Shown: piece by piece, positions 7,851 through 15,004 of the stretch
How positions within the stretch are numbered: the stretch's first letter is position 1
Layout: the number at the start of each line of letters is the position of its first letter
Source: an uncultured Micrococcales bacterium
GTDB taxonomy: Bacteria; Actinomycetota; Actinomycetes; Actinomycetales; Microbacteriaceae
Assembly (NCBI GenBank): GCA_903866485.1
Contig: CAIPNT010000099.1
Coordinates: forward strand, 1 to 19,098
DNA: 19,098 bases
Direction of reading: 5' to 3'
The notes under the pieces: model-generated
The model's database searches: none
What the model was told of the DNA's origin: nothing
What the model saw: only the letters and a program-made list of their open reading frames with translations
Translations under genes and position numbers: made by a program

Positions 7851-9136
7851 TGTCTGAATTCGCGGCCGTCGAGTTGATCATGCAAAAACGCGAGAAGGGC
7901 GAGCTCTCAACCGACGAGATCAACTGGCTGGTTGCCAACTACACCTCCGGCGTCGTGGCCGACGAGCAGATGTCTGCGATGGCCATGGCCATTTTGCTAA
8001 ACGGCATGAACCGCCGCGAAATCAAAGACTTGACCATGGCGATGATTGCATCGGGCGAGACGCTCAACTATGCCGGCCTCGCTGCACCGACCTCTGACAA
8101 ACATTCAACCGGCGGAGTCGGCGACAAGATCACACTTCCACTAGCCCCTTTGGTTGCAGCCTTCGGGGTTGCGGTGCCACAGCTTTCGGGGCGCGGCCTC
8201 GGCCATACCGGCGGCACGCTAGACAAACTCGAGTCGATCAAGGGTTGGCGTGCATCGCTGACCAATGCCGAGTTTCACAGGCAACTGGCCGAAGTTGGGG
8301 CAGTCATCTGTGCGGCTGGCGATGGTTTGGCCCCGGCCGATAAGAAGCTGTATGCCCTTCGAGACGTTACCGGAACTGTAGAGGCCATCCCGCTAATCGC
8401 CAGTTCGATCATGTCTAAAAAGATTGCCGAGGGCACTTCGTCACTGGTGCTTGACGTCAAGGTTGGCTCTGGCGCGTTCATGAAGAACATCGACCGCGCT
8501 CGCGAACTGGCCCGGGTGATGGTTCAGTTGGGTCAGGATGCCGGGGTCAACACCTCGGCGTTGCTCACCGACATGTCTACGCCGCTGGGCCTAGAAATTG
8601 GCAATGCGCTCGAAGTCAAAGAATCGGTTGAGGTTTTGGCCGGCGGCGGCCCAGCCGATGTGGTCGAGTTGACCATAGAACTTGCCCGCGAGATGTTGCG
8701 TCTGGCAGGCAAAACCGACGTTGATGTGGCCGCGGCTCTAAAAGACGGTCGAGCCATGGACAAGTGGCGTCAGATGATTTCGGCCCAGGGCGGCGACCCT
8801 GATGCCGAGTTGCCGATTGCCAGCGAACACCATTTGGTGCTTGCACCAAACGATGGCGTGCTAACCCAGCTGGATGCCTTGCAGGTTGGCACCGCCTCTT
8901 GGCGACTAGGTGCCGGCCGCGCCCGCAAAGAAGATCCGATTCAATTTGGCGCCGGAGTCACCCTTCACGCTCAGCTTGGTTCGGTCGTCAAGGCTGGTCA
9001 GCCGTTGATGACCTTGCACACCGATGAAACAGATCGTTTTGCGCGGGCTATCGAAGCCCTCGATGGTTCGTTTAAGATTGAGGCTGCAGCAACCCCGGCA
9101 CCACGCAAGATTTTGCTTGATCGCATCGATGGCTAA
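7850..9136 (+). CDS. deoA: Thymidine / pyrimidine-nucleoside phosphorylase
   Basis: A cytosolic homodimeric enzyme that phosphorolyses thymidine, deoxyuridine and possibly uridine to the free base and (deoxy)ribose-1-phosphate. The 428-residue length and motifs fit the family: DKHSTGGVGDK (residues 83-93, phosphate and substrate binding), SGRGLGHTGGTLDKLES (113-129, family signature) and a C-terminal alpha/beta domain from about residue 340. Whether it prefers thymidine (DeoA) or accepts uridine (Pdp) cannot be settled from sequence; no separate uridine phosphorylase is present here, which makes a broad range plausible. The ATG shares one base with the cdd stop; AGAGAAAG just upstream may be a weak ribosome-binding site. 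The next gene begins 24 nt downstream. Confidence 0.93.
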   Translation: MSEFAAVELIMQKREKGELSTDEINWLVANYTSGVVADEQMSAMAMAILLNGMNRREIKDLTMAMIASGETLNYAGLAAPTSDKHSTGGVGDKITLPLAPLVAAFGVAVPQLSGRGLGHTGGTLDKLESIKGWRASLTNAEFHRQLAEVGAVICAAGDGLAPADKKLYALRDVTGTVEAIPLIASSIMSKKIAEGTSSLVLDVKVGSGAFMKNIDRARELARVMVQLGQDAGVNTSALLTDMSTPLGLEIGNALEVKESVEVLAGGGPADVVELTIELAREMLRLAGKTDVDVAAALKDGRAMDKWRQMISAQGGDPDAELPIASEHHLVLAPNDGVLTQLDALQVGTASWRLGAGRARKEDPIQFGAGVTLHAQLGSVVKAGQPLMTLHTDETDRFARAIEALDGSFKIEAAATPAPRKILLDRIDG

Positions 9137-9160
9137 CTGCCAAAACTGAAAGGCAACACA

Positions 9161-10255
9161 ATGGCTCGCTTCAACATTCAGGCGCTTCCGAAGATTTCAC
9201 TTCACGACCACCTGGATGGCGGCCTTCGCCCTCAGACCATCATCGAATTGGCCGATGCCGTCGGCCACAAGCTGCCGGCTAATGACGCCAAAGATCTGAA
9301 GTCCTGGTTTGAAACCGCAGCCAACTCGGGCTCGTTGGTTAAATATCTTGAGACCTTCGACCACACCGTCGCGGTGATGCAGACTCGCGAGGGTTTGCAG
9401 CGAGTGGCTCGCGAGTTTGTGCATGACCTTGCTGAAGACGGTGTCATCTATGGTGAGGTGCGCTGGGCTCCAGAGCAGCACCTGCAGCGCGGCCTAACCT
9501 TGGACGAGGTTGTTGAAGCTGTTCAGGATGGCCTCGAACAGGGCATGGAAGACGTCGACTACCACGGTGGTTTCATCCGCACTGGTCAGCTGGTCACCGC
9601 GATGCGTCACGCCGACCGCGGGCTCGAAATTGCCGAGCTGGCCGTTCGACACCGCAACAACGGCGTTGTCGGTTTTGACATTGCCGGCGCCGAAAAGGGT
9701 TTCTTGCCTAGCCGCCACAAGATTGCTTTTGACTACCTGGCATCAGAGCTATTTCCGGTTACCGTTCACGCTGGCGAGGCCGACGGCGTCGAGAGCATCA
9801 AGGATGCGATCGTTTCTGGCCGAGCCCTGCGCCTGGGTCACGGAGTTCGAATCATCGAAGACATCTTGCTTTCACGCAGCGAAGGCGATGCCGACTTCGT
9901 TGAGCTTGGTGAAGTGGCTCGCTGGGTCTATGACCGAGGCATTGTGCTCGAGACCTCGCCTTCTTCAAACCTTCAGACCGGTGCAATTTCAATGCTTGGC
10001 GAGAACATGAGTGACCACCCGTTTGACATCCTCTATGACCTTGGTTTCAAGGTCACCGTCAACACCGACAACCGTCTGATGTCTGGCACCACCCTGACCC
10101 GAGAGCTCGAGATTTTGGTCGAGACATTTGACTACAACCTGGCTGACCTCGAGACCTTTCAGCTCAACGCCGCCGAGGGCGCATTTCAAGACTTAGAGCA
10201 GCGCGAAGAGCTCATGGACATGATCTCGGATGGCTTTGCCGAAGCCGTTGACTAA
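9161..10255 (+). CDS. add: Adenosine deaminase
   Basis: A zinc amidohydrolase that converts adenosine and deoxyadenosine to inosine and deoxyinosine. The 364-residue product has all expected metal and catalytic residues: HDH (His15, His17), HAGE (His203, Glu206), LGHG (His227) and the metal-binding Asp in VNTDN (Asp303). The opening LHDHLDGGLRPQT is typical of actinobacterial adenosine deaminases. A ribosome-binding site GAAAGG (9149-9153 region) lies in the 24-nt spacer after deoA. The inosine made here is the substrate of the purine-nucleoside phosphorylase encoded on the opposite strand at 12647-13444. The last 26 nt overlap the start of the PTS EIIA gene as annotated. Confidence 0.95.
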   Translation: MARFNIQALPKISLHDHLDGGLRPQTIIELADAVGHKLPANDAKDLKSWFETAANSGSLVKYLETFDHTVAVMQTREGLQRVAREFVHDLAEDGVIYGEVRWAPEQHLQRGLTLDEVVEAVQDGLEQGMEDVDYHGGFIRTGQLVTAMRHADRGLEIAELAVRHRNNGVVGFDIAGAEKGFLPSRHKIAFDYLASELFPVTVHAGEADGVESIKDAIVSGRALRLGHGVRIIEDILLSRSEGDADFVELGEVARWVYDRGIVLETSPSSNLQTGAISMLGENMSDHPFDILYDLGFKVTVNTDNRLMSGTTLTRELEILVETFDYNLADLETFQLNAAEGAFQDLEQREELMDMISDGFAEAVD

Positions 10256-10709
10256 TCTGAGCGCACTTGCCGATGCCTTTGGCTCAAACTCAATCAGGGT
10301 TGGGGCCATTGCGCTTGATCGCGAGCACGCCATCGCGATGGCCGGCGAGTTGTTGGTTGCCAGCGGAAGAGCCACGCCTGAATACACCGAATCGATGCTT
10401 GAGGCTGTTGCTGCCAATGGCCCATACATCGTCATCGCACCCGGCATCGCGCTGGCACATGGGCGACCATCCGAAGCTGTGTTAGAAATTGGGCTGAGTC
10501 TGGTGACTTTGGCTCAACCGGTGGTGTTTGGCAATCAGGCGAATGACCCGGTGCGACTGGTTTTGGGGCTTTGTGCGCTAGATCACGACTCGCACATCGA
10601 GGTGATGGCCGGTTTGGCCGCTTTGCTAGCAGACCAAGACGCTGTGAACAGTTTGTTAAATTCGGTCACTATTGATGAGATTCGCTCGTTGCTCGAAAAT
10701 GCTGGGTGA
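10230..10709 (+). CDS. PTS EIIA domain protein (fructose/mannitol/ascorbate class)
   Basis: A cytosolic phosphotransferase-system EIIA protein of up to 159 residues (PTS_EIIA_2 class). The phosphorylatable His lies in the conserved context PGIALAHGRP (His77 from this start), within the usual layout of an alpha/beta EIIA domain; the segment VVFGNQANDPVRLVLGLCALD is also typical. The start is uncertain: ATG 10230 overlaps add by 26 nt, and an in-frame TTG at 10248 would still keep the domain. It is followed 10 nt later by an EIIB gene. No EIIC permease is encoded next to them. With EIIC elsewhere the pair could transport a sugar such as an ascorbate-like pentose derivative; without one they could be a phosphorylation-based sensor. 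The domain call is firm, the role open. Confidence 0.85.
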   Translation: MALPKPLTNLSALADAFGSNSIRVGAIALDREHAIAMAGELLVASGRATPEYTESMLEAVAANGPYIVIAPGIALAHGRPSEAVLEIGLSLVTLAQPVVFGNQANDPVRLVLGLCALDHDSHIEVMAGLAALLADQDAVNSLLNSVTIDEIRSLLENAG

Positions 10710-10719
10710 CAATAGAGAC

Positions 10720-10989
10720 ATGAAGATTATTGCCGTTTGTGGGATGGGTATCGGCACATCTGTTTTGCTTAAGATGAACGCTGAAAAGGTGCTTCGTCAG
10801 CTTGAGATTGAGGCAAGTGTTGACGCTACCAACGTTGCAGTCGCGCGCGAATCTCGAGACGCGCAAATCATTCTCACCACGCCAGATTTGGTTGACCAAC
10901 TTAAGGGTTTGCCGTCTGAAGTAATTTCAATCGAACACTTCTTTGACCTCGAAGAGATCACCGAAAAGCTCTCTGCCGCACTGCTCTAG
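10720..10989 (+). CDS. PTS EIIB protein (ascorbate/lactose-type)
   Basis: A small cytosolic EIIB phosphocarrier of 89 residues. The phosphorylatable Cys7 is in the P-loop CGMGIGTS directly after the first beta strand, as in SgaB/UlaB-type EIIB proteins. The rest alternates strands and helices as expected and the length is normal. ATG 10720 is chosen because it precedes the strand leading to the P-loop by five residues; the frame is open further upstream but overlaps the EIIA gene without homology. It would receive phosphate from the EIIA encoded just before it. Its TAG lies in a palindromic CTAG shared with the stop of the convergent mutase gene, so this operon ends without room for a terminator of its own. 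Confidence 0.87.
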   Translation: MKIIAVCGMGIGTSVLLKMNAEKVLRQLEIEASVDATNVAVARESRDAQIILTTPDLVDQLKGLPSEVISIEHFFDLEEITEKLSAALL

Positions 10990-12650
10990 TTGAGAATTTC
11001 TTTCATCGCCTCAGTGAGGGATTTCAATTTGAGCCTGGCATCATCCGTGTCTGAACCGACCGCCTGCAAATAGCATTTGAGCTTTGGTTCGGTGCCCGAT
11101 GGGCGAACAATCACGCGCCGGCCATCGGCCAAATCGAATCGAACCCCGTCGGTGGGTGCCAAACCGCCGCCACCCAGTGCCAGATCGGTGAAGGTTGCTG
11201 CAGAACCGTCGATGACTAGAGGGGTCTCGTCGCGAAGTCTGGTCATCAAATCGGCGATTATCGAAACATCGCTAACTCGAATTGAAATCTGCCCGGTCGC
11301 AAAATGGCCAAATAGGTTGCCGAGGTCGCCAAGCCGGTCGAGCAGGGTTTTGCCCTGAGCTGCAAGCCGATTAGCCAGTTCGGCGACGATCAATGCTGCC
11401 GAAATGCCATCTTTGTCTGGGGTGTGTTCGGCGTCTACGCAATAGCCGAGAGCCTCTTCGAAGCCAAAGATCAAATCTGGCACCTTTGAAATCCACTTGA
11501 AACCGGTGAGTGTCTCTCTAAAGCCAAAGCCATAGTGGGCTGCCACTTTGCCGAGTGCCGAGCTCGAAACGATCGAGCAAGCCAGGTTGCCGAAGCGTCG
11601 ATCTGCAACGGCTCGTCTGGCCATCTCGTCACCAAGCAGCAGGCCAACTTCGTCACCGGTCAGTTGCCTAAAGCCGGTTGCCGAGCTCTTGTCGCCAACC
11701 GCAACGGCAAGTCGGTCGGCATCGGGGTCGTTGGCCAAGATCAGGTCGGCGTGCCGCTGTCGCCCGAGCTCGAGTGCCAAATCCATGGCTCCTGGCTCTT
11801 CGGGGTTCGGAAACGCTACGGTTGGAAAGTTGCCATCCGGCAGCAACTGCGCTGTGACGGTTTCGGGCTGATTCAAGCCAACCGCCGCAAATAGGTCTTC
11901 AACAACGTGCCAGCCGACCCCGTGCATCGCTGTGTAGACGATCTTGACGCGAGAGCCGTCAATCACCTCGCCGGTGAGCGACGCGGTTTCGGCAACGTAG
12001 GCCTGACGCAGTTCGTCGCCAACCATTTCAAACTTGTCGCTTTTGTTTAGCTCTTTGAAGGTCTTGGTCTTGGCAACCTCGGCGATATGCGCAGCAATGA
12101 GCTTGTCGGTTGGCGAAATGATTTGCGATGAGCCATTTGCGCCGCCCAGATAGACCTTATAGCCGTTGTCGCGTGGAGGGTTATGCGAAGCGGTGACCAT
12201 GATGGCCGCCGAAGTTTTTAGGTGCTTACCGGCGAAGGCAAGCACCGGTGTCGGCACAACTCCATCGAATAACAAAACACGGATGCCCGCCCCGGCCAGA
12301 ATTTGCGCCGAGTCGCGAGCGAAAACGGCACTGTTGATGCGGCCGTCAAAACCGATGACCACGCTTGGTGGTTCGACATCCGAGTTGAATTCGACTTGAC
12401 TGAGCAAAAACTTGGCGATGCCGGCCGCGGCCTGGCCGACCAAGACTCGGTTCATTCGGTTTGGGCCGGCGCCGAGTTCGCCGCGCAGGCCGGCGGTGCC
12501 GAATTCGAGACGACCGTCAAAGCGATCGGCGAGTGCCGCCACGTCTCGGCGGTCTATCAGCTGCTCAAGCTCGGCGCGCGTCTCTAGGTCTGGGTCTTGA
12601 TCGGCCCAGGCGCTGGCTGCAGCGATTAGATCGGCAAGGTTTTGGCTCAT
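10986..12650 (-). CDS. PGM2-like phosphosugar mutase (probable phosphopentomutase)
   Basis: An alpha-D-phosphohexomutase superfamily enzyme of 554 residues. Visible features in order: FGTAGLRGELG (about 50-60), catalytic serine loop TASHNP (Ser155) followed by DNGYKVYLGG, PTVAFPNPEEPGAMDLA, metal loop DPDADR (308-313), ETLTGFKWI, sugar loop GFEEALGY with DKDGISAAL, and C-terminal phosphate loop RPSGTEPK. FGTAGLR, PNPEE, TLTGFKWI, FEEALGY and DKDG together point to the PGM2/PgcA-like branch rather than AlgC-type phosphomannomutase. PGM2 enzymes can act on ribose-1-phosphate. Being downstream of purine-nucleoside phosphorylase with a 4-nt ATGA overlap, it probably converts (deoxy)ribose-1-phosphate to the 5-phosphate; phosphoglucomutase or phosphomannomutase activity remains possible. 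No DeoB is present in the window. Confidence 0.88.
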   Translation of the reverse strand: MSQNLADLIAAASAWADQDPDLETRAELEQLIDRRDVAALADRFDGRLEFGTAGLRGELGAGPNRMNRVLVGQAAAGIAKFLLSQVEFNSDVEPPSVVIGFDGRINSAVFARDSAQILAGAGIRVLLFDGVVPTPVLAFAGKHLKTSAAIMVTASHNPPRDNGYKVYLGGANGSSQIISPTDKLIAAHIAEVAKTKTFKELNKSDKFEMVGDELRQAYVAETASLTGEVIDGSRVKIVYTAMHGVGWHVVEDLFAAVGLNQPETVTAQLLPDGNFPTVAFPNPEEPGAMDLALELGRQRHADLILANDPDADRLAVAVGDKSSATGFRQLTGDEVGLLLGDEMARRAVADRRFGNLACSIVSSSALGKVAAHYGFGFRETLTGFKWISKVPDLIFGFEEALGYCVDAEHTPDKDGISAALIVAELANRLAAQGKTLLDRLGDLGNLFGHFATGQISIRVSDVSIIADLMTRLRDETPLVIDGSAATFTDLALGGGGLAPTDGVRFDLADGRRVIVRPSGTEPKLKCYLQAVGSDTDDARLKLKSLTEAMKEILN

Positions 12651-13444
12651 AGTTTTGAAACTATCTCTGCCAACAGTGCACTGATGCGCACCTCGGCATC
12701 CTTGCCCGCTTGGATCACTTCTTCATGGCTCAACGGAGTTTTCTGAATTCCTGCCGCCAAGTTGGTGATCAGTGACAGACCCAGAATCTCCATGCCGGCC
12801 TCGCGCGCGGCAATCGCCTCGAGGGCGGTAGACATGCCCACGATGTGACCACCGATGTGCTTGGCCATTTGAACCTCGGCCGGCGTCTCGTAGTGCGGAC
12901 CTCTGAACTGGCAATAAACGCCTTCGTCTAGACTCGCGTCAACCGTGCGGGCCAGTTCACGCAGGCGTGAAGAATAAAGGTCGGTCAGGTCGACAAACTT
13001 TGCACCCTCGAGTGGGCTGTCGGCGGTTAGGTTGATGTGGTCGCTGATTAGCACCGGGGTGCCAGGCTTCCAGGTCTCTTTGATGCCGCCGGCGCCGTTG
13101 GTGAGAATCATGATTTTGGCTCCGCTGGCCGCCGCGGTGCGCACACCGTGGGCAACCTGCCGCACACCGTGACCCTCGTAATAGTGGCTGCGCGCGCCGA
13201 GAATCAGAGCGTGCTTGCCGTTCTTGAGCTTGACTGACCGGATGGTTGCCACGTGCCCCGGCACCGCGGGTGGCAGAAATCCAGGAATCTGGGTGGCGTC
13301 GATGCTCGAGACGGTTTCACCGATGAGGTCGGCGGCTTTCGCCCATCCAGAGCCCAGGGTGAGGGCTATGTCGTGTTTTGCGACGCCTGAAATTTCGGCG
13401 ATTTTTGCTGCGGCTTCATTGGCTAGCTCAAACGGGTTTGTCAT
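12647..13444 (-). CDS. punA: Purine-nucleoside phosphorylase
   Basis: A trimeric (family 1) purine-nucleoside phosphorylase of 265 residues that splits inosine and guanosine into base and ribose-1-phosphate. Motifs: LTLGSGW near residue 30 (phosphate), RSHYYEGH (85-92), LTNGAGG (115-120 region), GPHYETPAE (182-190, base-binding Glu190), GMSTALEA (203-210) and TNLAAG with Asn228. The Glu/Asn pair is the hallmark of enzymes selective for 6-oxopurines, so adenosine must first pass through the adenosine deaminase encoded nearby. The Arg before SHYYEGH follows GA rather than the more usual single Gly. It is the first gene of a two-gene operon and its start lies 31 nt from the divergent GTG of the quinone reductase gene; a leaderless transcript is likely. 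Confidence 0.93.
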   Translation of the reverse strand: MTNPFELANEAAAKIAEISGVAKHDIALTLGSGWAKAADLIGETVSSIDATQIPGFLPPAVPGHVATIRSVKLKNGKHALILGARSHYYEGHGVRQVAHGVRTAAASGAKIMILTNGAGGIKETWKPGTPVLISDHINLTADSPLEGAKFVDLTDLYSSRLRELARTVDASLDEGVYCQFRGPHYETPAEVQMAKHIGGHIVGMSTALEAIAAREAGMEILGLSLITNLAAGIQKTPLSHEEVIQAGKDAEVRISALLAEIVSKL

Positions 13445-13450
13445 AAGTCG

Positions 13451-13456
13451 AGTCTA
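13451..13456 (-). promoter_or_regulatory. Candidate -10 element of the purine-nucleoside phosphorylase gene
   Basis: Read on the minus strand the site is TAGACT, a good TAnnnT match, separated by exactly 6 nt from the ATG. That spacing places the transcript start on or next to the A of the start codon, so the mRNA would be leaderless. No ribosome-binding site is seen in the short gap. Confidence 0.5.
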
Positions 13457-13463
13457 TGACTGG

Positions 13464-13469
13464 CAGAAT
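13464..13469 (+). promoter_or_regulatory. Candidate extended -10 element of the quinone reductase gene
   Basis: TGG-CAGAAT resembles an extended -10 (TGn before the hexamer) and is separated by exactly 6 nt (AAAAGG) from the GTG start, predicting a leaderless or near-leaderless mRNA. The AAAAGGG before GTG is too close to serve as a normal ribosome-binding site. Confidence 0.45.
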
Positions 13470-13475
13470 AAAAGG

Positions 13476-14894
13476 GTGAGCACAGACAAAGCAAATAAAC
13501 ACCACATCGTAATCATCGGCGGCGGCCCTGGCGGATACGAGGCGGCGTTGGCCGGCATCCAGCTTGGCGCCGACGTAACTCTCATCGAGCGCAATGGCAT
13601 CGGCGGCGCAGCTGTGCTAACCGACGTTGTGCCTTCTAAGACCCTGATTGCCACCGCAGAGGCGGCTCAGCGAGTGGCTCACGCAACCACCCTCGGTGTT
13701 AAGTTTTCGTTTGCTGGCCAGGCCGTGAAGCCAAAGATCGAAATCGATTTGGCCCAGGTAAACCGTCGTTTGCTTGACCTTGCCGAAGAGTCGTCCTCAG
13801 ACATGCTCGAAACCCTGGTCAAAGAGGGTGTTCGAGTCATTCACGGCACCGGCCGCCTAGACGGCAACCACCACGTAATCGCCAGCCCGGCCGACGGCAG
13901 CAAGCCAGAGAAGATGGAAGCCAAAACCATCATCATCGCCGTGGGTGCACATCCACGCCAACTGCCAGATGCCATGCCAGATGGCGACCGCATTCTCACC
14001 TGGACTCAGCTTTATAACTTGGATGAACTGCCAGAGCACATGATTGTGGTTGGTTCTGGAGTCACCGGCGCCGAGTTTGCTTCGGCTTATCGTGGCTTGG
14101 GCAGTGAGGTTTCGCTGATTTCGAGCCGCGACAAGGTTTTGCCGGGCAACGACAACGATGCCGCCGACCTCATCGAGAAGGTTTTCCGTCGCAATGGCAT
14201 CAACATCCACTCAAACACCCGCGCCGACAAGGTGGTCAACACCGGTTCGGGTGTGGAGGTCACTCTTGCCGATGGCAGTGTCATCAAGGGCTCACACTGT
14301 CTAATGGCCGTTGGTGCCATTCCGAACACCGAGGGCCTTGGGCTCGAAGAGGCCGGCGTGGTTCTTACTGAGTCGGGTCACGTTCAGGTCAACAAGGTTG
14401 CCCGAACTTCACGAGCCAACGTTTATGCGGTTGGCGACTGCACCACCTTCTTGCCGCTCGCTTCAGTAAGCGCGATGCAGGGCCGCACAGCGGTATTTCA
14501 CACCATGGGAGACGTTGCCGTGCCAACTGAGCTGCGCAACGTTGCTTCAAACGTGTTCACCTCACCTGAGATTGCCTCGGTTGGTTGGATGGAAAAGGAC
14601 ATCAAGGAGGGGCGCGTAAACGGTCACGTCGAAATGATTGACCTAACCACGAATCCGCGCGCCAAGATGCAAGGCCTAACCGAGGGCTTCATCAAGTTGA
14701 TCTGTTCAACTGGCGGCACCGTTATCGGTGGAGTTATTGCGGCACCGCGCGCCTCAGACCTCATCTATTCGATTGCTATCGCAATCGAAAACCGATTGAC
14801 CGTGGATGAGCTTGCCAGCACCTTCACCGTGTATCCATCGCTATCTGGATCAATCAGCGACGCTGCGCGTGCGCTGCACAGCCCGTTGAACTAA
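13476..14894 (+). CDS. lpdA: LpdA-like NAD(P)H-quinone reductase (flavoprotein disulfide reductase fold)
   Basis: An FAD-dependent pyridine nucleotide oxidoreductase of 472 residues. The FAD motif GGGPGG (15-20) with Glu38, the NAD(P) motif VVGSGVTGAEFASAY, and the late FAD motif YAVGDCT are intact. The disulfide of true lipoamide dehydrogenases is absent: the family GGTCLNVGCIPSK region reads GGAAVLTDVVPSK, with Ala46 and Val51 at the two cysteine positions. The C-terminal His-Glu pair is also absent, the HPTLSE-like segment reading YPSLSG. This is the pattern of mycobacterial LpdA (Rv3303c), known as a quinone reductase rather than a lipoamide dehydrogenase. GTG 13476 is chosen over the upstream open frame, which overlaps the divergent phosphorylase gene. 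It ends 110 nt before the convergent carboxylase gene. Confidence 0.88.
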   Translation: MSTDKANKHHIVIIGGGPGGYEAALAGIQLGADVTLIERNGIGGAAVLTDVVPSKTLIATAEAAQRVAHATTLGVKFSFAGQAVKPKIEIDLAQVNRRLLDLAEESSSDMLETLVKEGVRVIHGTGRLDGNHHVIASPADGSKPEKMEAKTIIIAVGAHPRQLPDAMPDGDRILTWTQLYNLDELPEHMIVVGSGVTGAEFASAYRGLGSEVSLISSRDKVLPGNDNDAADLIEKVFRRNGINIHSNTRADKVVNTGSGVEVTLADGSVIKGSHCLMAVGAIPNTEGLGLEEAGVVLTESGHVQVNKVARTSRANVYAVGDCTTFLPLASVSAMQGRTAVFHTMGDVAVPTELRNVASNVFTSPEIASVGWMEKDIKEGRVNGHVEMIDLTTNPRAKMQGLTEGFIKLICSTGGTVIGGVIAAPRASDLIYSIAIAIENRLTVDELASTFTVYPSLSGSISDAARALHSPLN

Positions 14895-15004
14895 GAGGCA
14901 CTTCGTTCAAAAGAAATGGCCGCCCACTAAGGGGTTTGCTCGTTCAAGATTCGCATGCCCTGTCGGAATAACCTGCCGCCACGGCCTCTGCTCGCTTGGA
15001 TGAT

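Noticed and set aside
10986..12650. Phosphomannomutase partnering with ManC for GDP-mannose synthesis
   Set aside because: The genes are 10 kb apart on opposite strands, and the mutase motifs and operon partner fit the PGM2-like, nucleoside-linked role better; not excluded biochemically.
13215..13475. N-terminal extension of the quinone reductase reading frame
   Set aside because: It runs antisense through the purine-nucleoside phosphorylase gene, carries no homology, and GTG 13476 starts immediately before the FAD motif.
14895..15004. Convergent gap with the direct repeat TCGTTCAA (14903-14910 and 14940-14947)
   Set aside because: An 8-nt repeat is weak evidence; I see no convincing terminator hairpin, RNA gene or small coding region in these 110 nt.
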